Shown here: positions 10,074 through 21,136 of the stretch, one piece after another
Position numbering within the stretch: the first letter of the stretch is position 1
How the letters are laid out: every line of letters begins with the position of its first letter
Source of the DNA: Mycoplasmopsis synoviae ATCC 25204
GTDB taxonomy: Bacteria; Bacillota_I; Bacilli_A; Mycoplasmatales; Metamycoplasmataceae
DNA length: 64,000 nucleotides
Direction of reading: 5' to 3'
Assembly (NCBI RefSeq): GCF_000969765.1
Contig: NZ_CP011096.1
Span: forward strand, 124,001-188,000
Program-made: the position numbers and the translations under genes
Notes under the pieces: model-generated
Databases searched by the model: none
Told to the model about the DNA's origin: nothing
What the model saw: only the letters and a program-made list of their open reading frames with translations

Positions 10074-11876
10074 ATGAAGCAGTTTTATGTTTATTGTGCG
10101 TTTTTGCATAAACTACTATTTAAAAAAGTAAATTCAATAGTAATTCCGCTTTTTGTATTTTCAGTTTCACTAATTGCTGGAATTGTTATTTGAAATCAAA
10201 ACATAAAAAACATAAATTCAACAACAATAATTTATGCATTTTTATTTTTAGAACTTTTATTTACTACACTTTATGCATCAATTAAAGCGCTTAATTTATT
10301 CAAAGAACAGGAATCAGATGCTTTAGATATTTTGGTTTTTTCTAAGCCAATTAGTAGAAAAAAAATGTTTATTTCTAAACAAGCAACTTTTATTTCTTTT
10401 GGATTAATGTGATCTTTAGTAGTTTTTACAAGTAACATTTCAGCATTTTTTATAATGAATTTAGAAAATGCGCTAGTGGTTTCTTTTATAAGCTTTGCAA
10501 GCTTATTTTTTAGCTATTTAATTTTCGGAAATATAGCAGCACTAATTGCTTATAAGTTAAGTTCTAAACTAGCTTTAACTATTTCACTTGTAATTTCAAC
10601 TCCTTTAGTTATTGGTGGAGTTGTAATTAATTCTAATTCAACTTCAACTGCAAATAACTTTGCTTATTATTTAAATACACCATATCAATTTAATCGTAGC
10701 AATACAGCAGTTAATACCAACCAGTTTTATTTGAATAACAATAAAGATAATTACTATATTTTAGCTAACGGTTATAAAAGTGATAAATTCAGTGATTTGC
10801 AAAAAGAATTTATAAATAATGCATATGGTTATGCTGAAAATTCATCAAAATCATGACAAGTTTATTCATGACTTTCACTGCCATATCAATTAATTGACGC
10901 AGCAAATGTTAACAATAAAAATCCATTAAGCTTTACCGAAAATAATAGTGAAAATAATTTAAAAGATTACATATTTTATAATCACTTAGATTCAATTGCC
11001 TACAATTACAATTTAGTTAAAGATCCTAAAATTGCAACATCAGGCGTTAATGATGATAAAAGCAAATACTATATAGTTCCAGGGCTACTTAAAGTTGATT
11101 CAAAAATTGATAATTTAATTAACGCCAAAATAGTTTATGCAAGAGAAAACGCATCAACTTTTGATGTTACTTTCCCTGAAGACAATTTTATTTATTCATC
11201 ACCTAATAATTTAGTTGGTGAAATTTCATGACAATACACCAGTGAACTTTTAAATAGTGATGTATTTAAAAACTACGCAAGAAGGTTTTACGCAAATCTT
11301 TTTAATAAATTAAAACAAGTAAATTCAACTGATTTATTTACTAATAAAAAACTTCTTTTAGATGAAGTTTCTTCAAAATTAAATGAAATTTCATCTGATT
11401 CTAGTGAAGCAAAATTAGTTGATCCTTCTACTACTGTTTTAGATGAAAACGCAATTAAAAATAATAAAATTAAAAACTTAACTGAGAAAAAAGTTTATTT
11501 AGCTGTCGGACTTTTATATTATTTATATTTTGCACATAATGATTCTTTTCTAACAAAAGCACTTCTTTCTAATGAAGATCCGTTAGAAAAAGATAATCCC
11601 TCGAAAATAGTTTTAGAAATTGATGGATATAAATATGAAATTGGAGGATATTCATCATTTACTGCAAAACAAGAAGTTAAAAACGATAAAGTTGTAATTC
11701 GTTATGAATTAGAACCAAGCGATAATTACTTATTCCAAAAAGTAAATGAGTTATATTCTCTAGAAAGAGGAAATCAAATAGTTGATAAAAATTACTACTA
11801 TTTAATTTGAGTGGTAATTGCAATGATGGTTGTGTTTTTAAATACATATCTATACATGAAAAAGGACTATAAATAA
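10074..11876 (+). CDS. ABC transporter permease with large extracellular domain
   Basis: The 600-residue protein has a cluster of hydrophobic segments in the first 190 residues, a polar domain of about 380 residues (about 195-575), and a final membrane segment close to the C-terminus. The N-terminal part resembles ABC-2/NatB-type permeases, with a QESDALDILVFSKPISRKK cytoplasmic loop. Its TAA overlaps the ATG of the adjacent ABC ATPase (TAATG). Followed by four lipoproteins with aromatic clusters, it is probably the membrane half of a dedicated transporter. The substrate is unknown. Confidence 0.75.
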
Positions 11877-12577
11877 TGAAAAATATTTTAGAAGTAAAAA
11901 GTTTACAAAAAGTTTATTCTCCTAACACTGGAATATTTGACATAAATTTTTCTGTAGAAGCTGGGCATTTTCATTCATTTATAGGAGAAAACGGAGCCGG
12001 AAAAACTACAACTATTAAATCAATTATTGGAGCTTATAATAGCTATTCTGGTGAAATTTTAATCGATGGCAAAAATTCAAAAAATCCTGAAACTAAAAAC
12101 ATTATTGGATATGTTCCAGAATATGCAAAATTTCCTAAAGAATTAACCACATTTACATATTTGCAATTTCTTGCAATGCTTAATGGAGTTAGCAAAAGTG
12201 TAGCTAAAGAAAAAATAACAGCGCTTCTTGAAAAATTTAATATTAGTGATTTAAAAAACAAAAAGCCGGTTAATTTTTCATCTGGCCAAAAGAAAAAAAT
12301 TCTTTTAATACAAGCATTAATTCATGATCCACAACTTATTATTTTAGACGAGCCTACCGCTAACTTAGATCCTACTGCTAGATTTGAATTATTTACAATT
12401 TTAAATCAACTAAAAAGTCAAGGAAAAACAATTTTTATTAGCTCACACGTATTATCAGAAATTGATAAATACACAGATTCATTTACTTTAATTCACAAAG
12501 GACAAATAGTTTACAATGGTAAAAAATACAAACCATTAGAAAAAGTATTTTATGAAAAAGTTCTTAGTAATAAATAA
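11876..12577 (+). CDS. ABC transporter ATP-binding protein
   Basis: A 233-residue single ABC ATPase domain: Walker A GENGAGKTT near residue 40, signature FSSGQKKK near residue 138, Walker B LIILDEPTANLD and the switch histidine in ISSHVLSE. The similarity is to the export-type or NatA-like class. It is coupled by a one-base overlap to the permease upstream, and its 3' end overlaps the first lipoprotein gene by 26 bases, placing all six genes in one transcript. Confidence 0.92.
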   Translation: MKNILEVKSLQKVYSPNTGIFDINFSVEAGHFHSFIGENGAGKTTTIKSIIGAYNSYSGEILIDGKNSKNPETKNIIGYVPEYAKFPKELTTFTYLQFLAMLNGVSKSVAKEKITALLEKFNISDLKNKKPVNFSSGQKKKILLIQALIHDPQLIILDEPTANLDPTARFELFTILNQLKSQGKTIFISSHVLSEIDKYTDSFTLIHKGQIVYNGKKYKPLEKVFYEKVLSNK

Positions 12578-13631
12578 ATTATTATCTTTTAGTTTGCTTT
12601 CTTTAGTTCCAATAGTAGCCTCTTCTTGTGGCACTTCATCTGTTAAAAATAGCGTGGATTCAAATGAACAAGCGTCAACTTCGCTTTCTAGAGAATCTAT
12701 CGCATCTTTTGATGGTTTATTAAATTATGTTTTTAATAACAACCAAGTAGCAGTTGAAAATTTTAAAAATTCTCAAGATCAAATACTTCCAGCAAAATTT
12801 AATGAAGTAAAACAAGCTCTTGTTTGAGCTCCACCATTTTACGTTAACGTTTTAGAACAAAATAGTGAATTAAAAAAACAAACCAGTGATTCGATTAATA
12901 TTTTAAAAGACACATTTAAAAATGATTGATATTGAATGGTTAAAAACATTTCAAAATTTATATATCAATTTAATCCTTATGGTCAATTATATGATGATGA
13001 AGCAGCACAAAAACAAGACTTTGATTTAATTGAGCATTTATATGGTAGATTAGATAAAAAAATTAATTGAAATGAAATTTTTTATATTTTAAGCTACAAA
13101 ATTAAAGTAGATCCAGATGCAAATGAAACATTTAAAGATTTAACAGCACACTTTTACTTTTTAGATGATGGGTTTGTTAAATTTTACACTTACGAAAACC
13201 AAGGAAAACAAAACTTATTTTTCGTTCCTGATTATTTTAAAATAGCACTAAGCGATGATGATATTGCTCTTGTAGATTTAACTGCAAATCAAGAAAATTC
13301 TAATGGCAACACAACTACAAAAAACTATAAAGCTATTTCTTTAAAAAAAGAAGCAGATCAAGAAAAATACAAAAATATAGCACTTGATTTTGAAAATAAA
13401 ATTTGAGAAAAATGAACTCAAAAAATAGATAGTCTTATAGAAGAAGCTAAAGAATTTGGAAGTAAAACCGAAGAAGAAGTTAGAAAAGAAAATACATACG
13501 AAAAATTCTTTCAATACTTTTCAAATGTATCTTACGTTGGCATGCAATTTAAAGCAATTAACGAATTAAATGCAAGTAATCCAAAAACAAAACTTTTTAA
13601 ATACACATTAAGGTGAATAGATGAAAATTAA
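12552..13631 (+). CDS. Lipoprotein 1 of 4, aromatic-cluster family
   Basis: A 359-residue surface lipoprotein. The signal peptide ends in the lipobox VASSC, with the lipidated cysteine at residue 26. Near residue 125 is a cluster of aromatic residues, NDWYWMVKNISKFIYQF, whose pattern N-W-[YL]-[WFY]-x3-N-[IL]-x2-F recurs at about the same place in the next three proteins. This fits the mycoplasma aromatic cluster surface protein family, whose function is unknown. It starts inside the ABC ATPase gene and overlaps the next lipoprotein by 11 bases. Confidence 0.78.
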
Positions 13632-14550
13632 AAAAAGATTTTTAGCTATTAGTCTTTTAATTCCAATTGCACTACCTTTATTTGCAATTAGTTGTGCTAA
13701 TTATTCAGAGAGAAGCTCACTTAATAAATTAATTGATACAAGTCAAGTTGTAACCAATAAGGATATCGACAATAATGAAGCTAAAAGTGAATTGATTTTA
13801 AATAATTTACTTTCAAGAACATTTAAAAATGAAACTGATAGAGTTAATTTTTTAAATCAGCAAAATGATTCTAATTATCAAAATACTCTTTTGGATCAGC
13901 TAAATTCACTAAAGCAAGATTTTTTAAAAGCAAAGCAGGATAATAATCAAACACAAATGGATTTAACTGCTAATAAACTAGCAGATTTATATAGTCAAAA
14001 CTGATATTTCTTTTTTAAAAATTTATCTAAATTTAGCGGAACTTTTAATGACTTTGTAATCATTAACAAAACAAAAGATAATTTTCACTCAGCTCAATAT
14101 TTAAATCAAGTAAAAAACAAAACCCCCTATCGTGATTTTAGATATTTAACTAATTACATTGATTCTATAAAAGTAGGTGAGGAATCAGCCGAGTTAGGTG
14201 ATTCATCAGTTTTATATATTGCAAAAGATAAAAGTGTTTTTAGAGTAACTATTAGAAATGAATCTTTAGATAAACCTACTTTAAGTATTCGTCCATATAT
14301 TTGATATTTTGGAGATTTTGGAGCAAGAAATATTTCTTTAAGTATTATTTCAAGAATATGGCATTCAGCGGTAATTCATAATTATCAAGAAGGATATGAA
14401 TTATTTGAAAAAAGCTTAATAAAAGACCAAAATTATGGAATACCAGCAAAATTTGTGCTTTTACCAAAAATAAATGCTATCCAAGAAGAAAGTCCAGCAT
14501 CTCAAACTTCAAATACCAAAGAAAGTAAAACGCAAGAAAATGAAAATTAA
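13621..14550 (+). CDS. Lipoprotein 2 of 4, aromatic-cluster family
   Basis: A 309-residue lipoprotein with lipobox FAISC (cysteine 25). The aromatic cluster NWYFFFKNLSKF lies near residue 128. A second aromatic stretch, RPYIWYFGDFG, is near residue 225. The C-terminal 30 residues are polar and rich in Ser, Glu, Thr and Asn. The start ATG overlaps the end of the previous gene by 11 bases and the next ATG overlaps its own 3' end by 11 bases, the same spacing each time, as expected after tandem duplication. Confidence 0.78.
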
Positions 14551-15445
14551 AAAAATATTACCGGCAGTTTTTTTAACAATGGCAGCATTGCCAGCTATTT
14601 CTTGTGCTTCAAATTCAAATGCAAACACAAATTCAAATAATGCCAAAAGTTTGTTTGAAAAAATTACTAAAGAAAATGTAACTATTAATCAAAGATGAAA
14701 TGATTTTATTGAAAGCAAAGCAATAAATAGTCTTTTAAATCTTGCATTTCCTAAAAAAGAAAATCGTGAAAAATACATTAAAGAACAAAATGAATTAAAT
14801 TACGATTCGAAATATAAAAAAGATTTAAAATACTGACTTTCATATGGTAATAACATTCAATCTGCATTAGGTTCAGATTCAAATTTTTTCTTTGGAGATT
14901 TGCCATATCCATATGAAAACTCTAGAGCAAGAGTTGGACAATTATTTGATAATAATTGACTTTGATTTTTATTTAATTTAGATAAATTTACTTTTGTTAA
15001 TTATCCATCTGTTAATTTATTTGAAAAAACTTCAACACAATATTCAATTCAATCTCAAGAAAATTCTTTAGTTCTTGGAACATTTTATACACCTAACTCA
15101 AATAAAATAATTGATTTTTCAACACAAATTTATGAAAGCGATGATGAAATTCTTACTGCTAATGTTTGACTTTTAATAGAAGCAGGATTTTTAATTAGAA
15201 TAGAAGTTAGACACTATCTACAAGATGAACTTTCAGATATTAGTCTTCTTGGTTATTTATTTACTTATCCAGACTTAATTTCTTCAAATAATAAATTAAG
15301 AGATTTTAACATCAAAAAATACATAGAAGACAATGAAGACTTTGATTCTAAAAGTGTTGATGAACTTAAAAGTCTTTTATTTACAGAAAGATACGGTGGA
15401 AGCAAATTACGCTACACTGTAGTTGATATAAACAATGAAAAATAA
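14540..15445 (+). CDS. Lipoprotein 3 of 4, aromatic-cluster family
   Basis: A 301-residue lipoprotein with lipobox PAISC (cysteine 22) followed by a short Asn/Ser-rich linker. The cluster NWLWFLFNLDKF sits near residue 140. ATG at 14540 is chosen because it gives the signal peptide directly; the longer upstream frame from 14474 would place it inside the previous gene with no signal sequence. Confidence 0.78.
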
Positions 15446-16253
15446 GTTTAAATTTTTAATTCTTTTTTCAACTCTACCTTTAAGTGCTTCTTTGATAAGT
15501 TGTTCTTCAAATATCCAAGATACAAAAAAAGATTATCTTGATCAAAATTTTCAAGTTCCAATAAATAACGAAAATCAAACCGAGCTTGCAGCTATTTTAT
15601 CTTTAGATAAAAACGATTCTTTAGAGAATTCTTCAATTTATAAAAACGATCAAAATTACTTTAGAAATTTTTTTAACACTTATGATAAAAATTTCCAAAG
15701 TTTACTTGAAACAGTTAACGAATCAAAAAAGAAAGAAATAGCTGAAACATTAATGAGTGAAATTGCTAAGAATTGATATTATGTTTTTAATAATTTACTT
15801 TTATTCCAGCCATATTTTTATAAATGATTTAATCTTCCAGACACTAAGGAAGCAAAACATTCTCCATTTTATAAAGATCAAACTTTAGTATCACACAAAC
15901 ATATTGCAATACCTAGATTTACTACTTATCAAAACGGTAAAGTCTTAGAAAATTTCACTGACTATAATATTGATAAAAATGAAATTCATTTTTATTTACT
16001 TCTTTCACAAAATACATTTGCGAGGTTTTTAGGAAAAAAAGATCCAAATTCAGAAAAATTTAATTTTGAAGTTAAACTTTTTGCAACAACTAATAACGCT
16101 CAAAAAATAAATTTGCAAGAAATATATAATGATATTGAAACTAATTTAAAAACTCCTAATCAAAAAAGCTATGAAGATTTTGAAATAAAATATTCAAGAT
16201 CAGGAAAATATGGATATTTAGCAGAATTAGTTTTAAAACCTTCTTTAATTTAA
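15435..16253 (+). CDS. Lipoprotein 4 of 4, aromatic-cluster family
   Basis: A 272-residue lipoprotein with lipobox LISC (cysteine 23). The aromatic cluster NWYYVFNNLLLFQPYF lies near residue 114. It is the last gene of the ABC/lipoprotein operon and is followed by a hairpin terminator. The four lipoproteins share architecture more than sequence, so they are old duplicates. They may act as substrate receptors or surface subunits of the adjacent transporter; this is inference from context. Confidence 0.78.
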
Positions 16254-16274
16254 TAAATAAAAATTAATAAATAT

Positions 16275-16302
16275 GCCAAGATATAATTTTTTGGCTTTTT
16301 TT
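16275..16302 (+). terminator. Terminator after the lipoprotein operon
   Basis: GCCAA and TTGGC pair around an AT-rich loop and are followed by seven T. Confidence 0.75.
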
Positions 16303-16443
16303 ATTAATTAAAGCATCAATTAAAATCAGTTTTTAATTATTCAACATTAAGATTAAAACGCATATTTTAAAACGCATTTGTAAATTTTTAATAATTAATT
16401 TAATTAAATAATGAATACATATTAATGCATTCATTATTCCCAT
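16303..16443. other. AT-rich gap with an inverted repeat
   Basis: No gene was seen here. At 16408-16439 AATAATGAAT and ATTCATTATT form perfect 10-base arms around a 12-base spacer, immediately before the left end of the IS30-like remnant. Confidence 0.5.
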
Positions 16444-17701
16444 ATTGAAAGTGCAAGTTACCACTTACAATTTAATAAAATTACCGATTTTAAAAATCGG
16501 CTTTTTTTTATTAGTTATTATTTTTTCTTTTTTAAGTATTTGTGAATTTTGTTTCTTGGTACAAATCCTTTAGCTCTGGTATATAGTGCATATCTTTAGG
16601 AATTAATTTCATAAATATTTGTTTCAAATATATTCATGAAACATTTCGTTTGGATGCTTTTAATTTTTTAGAAATTTTCTTCAAGTTAGATTTAATATGT
16701 TTTAAACTTTTCAAATTTCAAGGTTATCAATTTTTTCAAAGTTAGTGCTTTTTTTGAAATATCTTCGAATGTATTCATTGATATTTTAGGTAGTTCTTTT
16801 GATGTGAAGCATAAAAATGAGCTTTATAAATATAAATTTTTAATCTATATCCTATATAAAAAATTAAGTTAAATTCTCAGCCTTGATCTATGGTAATGGA
16901 TTTGACATTAAATTCAATAGCCTTTAACTAAATTCCAAAGTTCTAGATTAATGTTTCACGGATTTTAGTCATTATTTTTTTAATTAAAACAAATCTGGTG
17001 AGTCTTTTTTGGAAAAGCAGTAAATGAGCCTTAGCTTCTCTTTTGCCTTTGATTAAATTTGCTTCCCAGTGGCCAATTTTTTTCTTAATCAGATTTTAAA
17101 AGACCTAACTTAGCGTTTTCAAGCAAGGCTCTCTTGGAGAGATTTTTGCCTTTTGCCGCCAAATACATAATTGCTTCTAAGTAAATTTTTGCGATTTATT
17201 TTTCAATTTTTTGAATTAATTCAATTGTAAATCGTTTTAATTGAAAGACATTTAATGCTATAGTTACGCTTGATAAATTCCACAGTGCTTTCAACTGGAA
17301 TTTCTTTGCCGTTATAAATTTTTAAGAATTTTTCTTTAAATTCTTTAAATTTATAAATTTCAGATTTAAGTTTAAAGTGGTTTTTAGCGAATTCTAATGT
17401 CATGATTTTCTAGCAAGCTTTGCATCATATCCATATTCACTTAAGTTTTTTCTAATTTCTTTAATCAATGAAGAATGACAAATTTCGAGATCTTTAGCCA
17501 TTTTTCTAAGAGAATAATTAAAGTTTTGTAACAAGAATTCAATTTTTCGCGAATATCGTAAGAAATTCGTCTATAATTTTTAATGGTTATATATAAATGC
17601 TCTCTTGAGAGCATTTTTTTCTTTAGTTGTGAGTTTTTAATAAAAAAACTCCCAAAAAAATTTTAATATTTTTTTGAGAGTGGTAACTTGGAAGTTACAA
17701 T
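16444..17701 (-). mobile_element. Degenerate IS30-family insertion sequence
   Basis: The 1.26-kb segment is bounded by imperfect inverted repeats of about 27 bp that share the core CAAGTTACCACT. Inside is a broken IS30-type transposase on the minus strand. Hairpin terminators lie just inside both ends (CCGATTTT/AAAATCGG near 16486, AATGCTCTC/GAGAGCATT at 17597-17618), a common way for an IS to block read-through. It differs from the intact IS30-family element at 55863. I did not find a convincing target duplication. Confidence 0.7.
16505..17590 (-). pseudogene. IS30-family transposase, multiply frameshifted
   Basis: Fragments in different minus-strand frames can be strung together: an N-terminal helix-turn-helix region (MAKDLEICHSSLIKEIRKNL near 17490), a frameshift near 17403, a middle part (17221-17403) with STVEFIKRNYSIKCLSIKTIYN, and further down a SITIDQGWEF segment near 16880 that matches the DDE-region motif ITIDNGxEF of IS30 transposases. 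At least three disruptions make it non-functional. Confidence 0.7.
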
Positions 17702-17920
17702 GTGAGATGAAAATATTGATCTAACATTTAAACTTTTAAATTAAATTTTAGATTTAATATTTTCTTTTTTTACTTTTAAAAAAAATGTAATTTTATTATT
17801 AAAATACAAAAACTTTTTTGTTTTTATATATATAATAATTACAAAGAAATTTTTGAATTTGTGTTTGCATTTTTAAAAATTTTTTTGTAAATTAAAGGGA
17901 TTTTAAACATTTAAACATAT
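17702..17920 (+). promoter_or_regulatory. AT-rich upstream region of the nucleoside operon
   Basis: No coding potential was seen. Several TATAAT-like stretches (for example TATATATAATAATT near 17825-17838) and AAAGGGA near 17895 make it the likely promoter and leader region. The exact promoter cannot be chosen by eye. Confidence 0.4.
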
Positions 17921-19264
17921 ATGAAAAAGAAATTTATTTTACCAATAATAATGACACCTATTGCAGCTACTGCAATTATAGCAACAGCTTGTGGAGATCA
18001 AAGCGAAGCACAAAAACCTTCTGGGTGAATTCCAAAAGAAGAAAGAGTTGCTCAAATTAAAACAGTTGATTTAACAAGCGTAAAAGAAGAAGCTAGAAGT
18101 CAAAAATACGTTTTAATTACCGATAAAGGTGATGTTCATGATAAATCATTTAACCAATCATCATGAGAGGCTTTAAACCAGCTTTATGATCAAACTGGTG
18201 CTGAAGTAAACTTCATTCAACCTAGCACTGAAAACTATACACAAGCTTATAATCAAGCTTTATCGCAAGGATATACAGTTTGAATTCTTTCAGGATTTAC
18301 TCATTCTGCTTCATTAAAAAGTTTTATTGAACAAAACTATCAAACTCTTGTAGATAGAAAAATTCAAATAATTGGAGTTGACTTTAGTTTAACAGGGGCA
18401 AACGCTCTTTCAAAACAATATCCATACTTCTTTGGTCTTTTATTTAAATTTGATCAATCAGCTTGAATAGTAGGTTATGCTACAGCTAAATATTTAGCAT
18501 ATAAATATCCAAATGATGCAGATAAAAGAATCGTAGCTTCATTTGCAGGTGGAGATAACGTTGGAACAACAAGATTCAACACCGGATTTGCTAAAGGAGT
18601 TTTAGCATATAATCAAGATCCAAAAAATACTGTTAAAGTAAAACACCAATTCCCAGTCCCTCTTGATTCAGGATATGAAACTAATGAAAAAATGCAAACA
18701 GTTATTACTTCTGTATTAAGTGGACAAGACGGAAAAACACCTACCGTTGTTCTGCCAGTTGCAGGCCCTGCAACCGGTGAAGTTTTAAACGCATATGCAA
18801 GAAGTCAAGCTAATGCAGATAAACTTGTAATAGGAGTTGACGTTGATCAATCGCTTTCATATCCAGATAAAGCAGGAAAATTCTTAACATCAATTACAAA
18901 AAATATTGCCCAAGCAGAATACGATATTATGACAGAAATTCTTCTTTCAGCTAAAAACTCAAGAGAAAATAAATTTCTTGTAGGTCATGATAAATCAAAA
19001 ACATTCACCCTTGAAGGAACATTTGCTCAAGGATGAGCCGGATTTACAAAAAGCCATTTAACAAATGCTGCTGATAGAGCAAAAATGGATCAATTCTTAA
19101 CTGATGCCGAGAATTTATTTAAATCTAAGTCTCAAGCATTTGTTGATTATATTTCAGATGACTCAAAAGCTACCGAAGGTGGTCAGCAAAGTTATACAAC
19201 AGTAACAGATTTACTAAAAGCTGTTACAGATTTAATTAACCAAACAAATACAACACAACAATAG
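17921..19264 (+). CDS. BMP-family ABC transporter substrate-binding lipoprotein (nucleoside)
   Basis: A 447-residue lipoprotein with signal peptide and lipobox IATAC (cysteine 24). The body has basic membrane protein (BMP/PnrA) features: VLITDKGDVHDKSFNQSSWEAL near the N-terminus, the GYTVWILSGF and RIVASFAGGDNVGTTRFNTGF segments, and VIGVDVDQS. BMP proteins bind purine nucleosides in several bacteria. The genes that follow encode an RbsA-type ATPase, two permeases and two deoxynucleoside kinases, so a nucleoside receptor role is well supported. About 220 bp of gene-free AT-rich DNA precede it, after the decayed IS. Confidence 0.88.
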
Positions 19265-19270
19265 AAAACA

Positions 19271-19308
19271 CTAAATAAAAATCAATTTAAAAATTGATTT
19301 TTATTTAG
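19271..19308 (+). terminator. Long perfect hairpin after the binding lipoprotein
   Basis: CTAAATAAAAATCAAT and its exact complement form a 16-bp stem around a six-base loop in the gap before the ATPase gene. As the downstream genes have no evident own promoter, it may be a partial terminator that leaves more binding protein than transporter. Confidence 0.6.
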
Positions 19309-19324
19309 TTTAAATTAAGAAAAT

Positions 19325-21136
19325 ATGAAAAAAGAATACGCAATTGAATTTGAAAATATTTCAAAATCTTTTGGCAACATTAAAGCTAATTCAGATATTA
19401 GTTTTAAAATTCAAAAAGGTTCAATTCATGCAATAATTGGAGAAAACGGTGCCGGAAAGTCAACTTTAATGTCGATTTTATTTGGACTATATTCTCCAGA
19501 TAGTGGAGTTATTAAAATAAATGGTAAAAAAACATTTATTTCAAATCCTAATGAAGCTACATTTTTAGGAATTGGAATGGTGCATCAACACTTTAAATTA
19601 GTTGATGTATATACCAATTTAGAAAATATTATTTTAGGTGATGAATTTACCAAGAAAAATACTAACTTATTAAATTTAACTCCATCAAGACAAAAAATCA
19701 AAGCACTTCAAGAAACATTTTTAATTAATTTTGATTTAAATAAAAAAACCGGAAACGAAAGTGTTTCTGTTAGGCAAAAAATTGAAATTATGAAAATGCT
19801 TTATCGTGATTCTGATATTTTAATCTTTGACGAGCCAACTGCGGTTTTAACCCAAGAAGAAATTCAAGGACTACTTAAAACCTTTGAAATTTTTAAAAAA
19901 CAAGGTAAAACAATTATTTTCATTAGCCATAAGCTTCATGAAATAAAACAAATCGCAGATAACGCTACCGTTTTACGTCAGGGAAAAGTGTCAGCTGAAT
20001 TTAAAGTCTCTAGTGCTAGCGTTAAAGATATGGCTGCCGCAATGGTCGGAAGCGAAACACTAACAATAGATAATCCCGATAAAGGAAAAATTTTAGGCAA
20101 AGATTTAATTTTTGAAATCAAAAATTTAAATCTTAATGGAACTAAAAAGCTAGAAGATATCAACTTAAAAATTCATTCAGGTGAAATAATGGCCATTGCC
20201 GGAGTTGAAGGAAATGGTCAAGAAGAACTTGAAAAAGTAATTTCAAGAATGAAAAAAGAAACCTCTGGTGAAATAAAACTCAAAAGCACCAAGTTAGTTA
20301 AAGAAAAAATAAAAGACTTCTTTAAATATAAAAAGTTTCAAATTTATCTAAAAAGCGCTTTTAGTTTAGTATTTTTAATTCTTTTTATAATGCAAATTTC
20401 ACTATGAGCATCATCAAAGGCAAAAGAGCTAGCTAATTTATACTTAGCGCTTGGAATTTTATTTTTAGGATTATTTTTATTTGTAGCCTACTATTTATCT
20501 ATAGAAATTTATAGCTATTTTAAAATAAAAAATAAATACCAAAAAAATGCTCAAGAGTTTATCAATGTAAACCAATTAAATACTTTTGAGTTTTCTCAAA
20601 TTGGTTTTAGCTATGTATCTAGCGATAGACACAAACACGGACTAGTTTTAGATTTTTCGCTTAGAAATAACACCTTCATAAGAAGAACTTGAGATAAGCT
20701 GTTTAATTTTTTTGGAGTTTTTAAAACCAAAAATATAGCTACTCAAACCAGCGAAATTATTTCCAATTATGACGTAAGAGGAGCCAATGAAGGTAGATCT
20801 ATTTCTAGATCACTTTCAGGTGGAAACCAGCAGAAATTTATAATCGGTCGTGAAATGTCATCTAGCTATAAATTTATTTTAATAATGAATCCAACTAGAG
20901 GTCTTGACGTTGGTGCTATTAATAATATCCACCAAAAAATATTGCAAGCTAAAAAAGATAAAAAAGCAATTTTATTAATTTCATACGAGCTTGATGAGAT
21001 TCTAACCTTAGCCGATACTATAGCAGTTATTAGTAACGGAAAAATAGTTGCCGTAAAATCATCAAATGAATTAACAAAAAATCAAATAGGTCAATACATG
21101 GCCCATTCAGGAAGTGATCATGCAAATAAAAAATAA
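19325..21136 (+). CDS. Nucleoside ABC transporter ATPase (RbsA/NupO type) with membrane insertion
   Basis: The 603-residue protein has two ABC domains, as in NupO/RbsA. Domain 1 (about 5-240) has GENGAGKST, signature-like ESVSVRQKIE and Walker B ILIFDEPTAVL. Domain 2 starts near 265 with GVEGNGQEE in the Walker A position and has signature SLSGGNQQK and FILIMNPTRGLD as Walker B. Unusually, about residues 325-410 of domain 2 carry two strongly hydrophobic stretches (FSLVFLILFIMQISLW and LALGILFLGLFLFVAYY) inside the ATPase domain. Domain 2 also has degenerate catalytic residues (N for D/E after Walker B), typical of this family. The gene overlaps the first permease by 17 bases. Confidence 0.9.
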
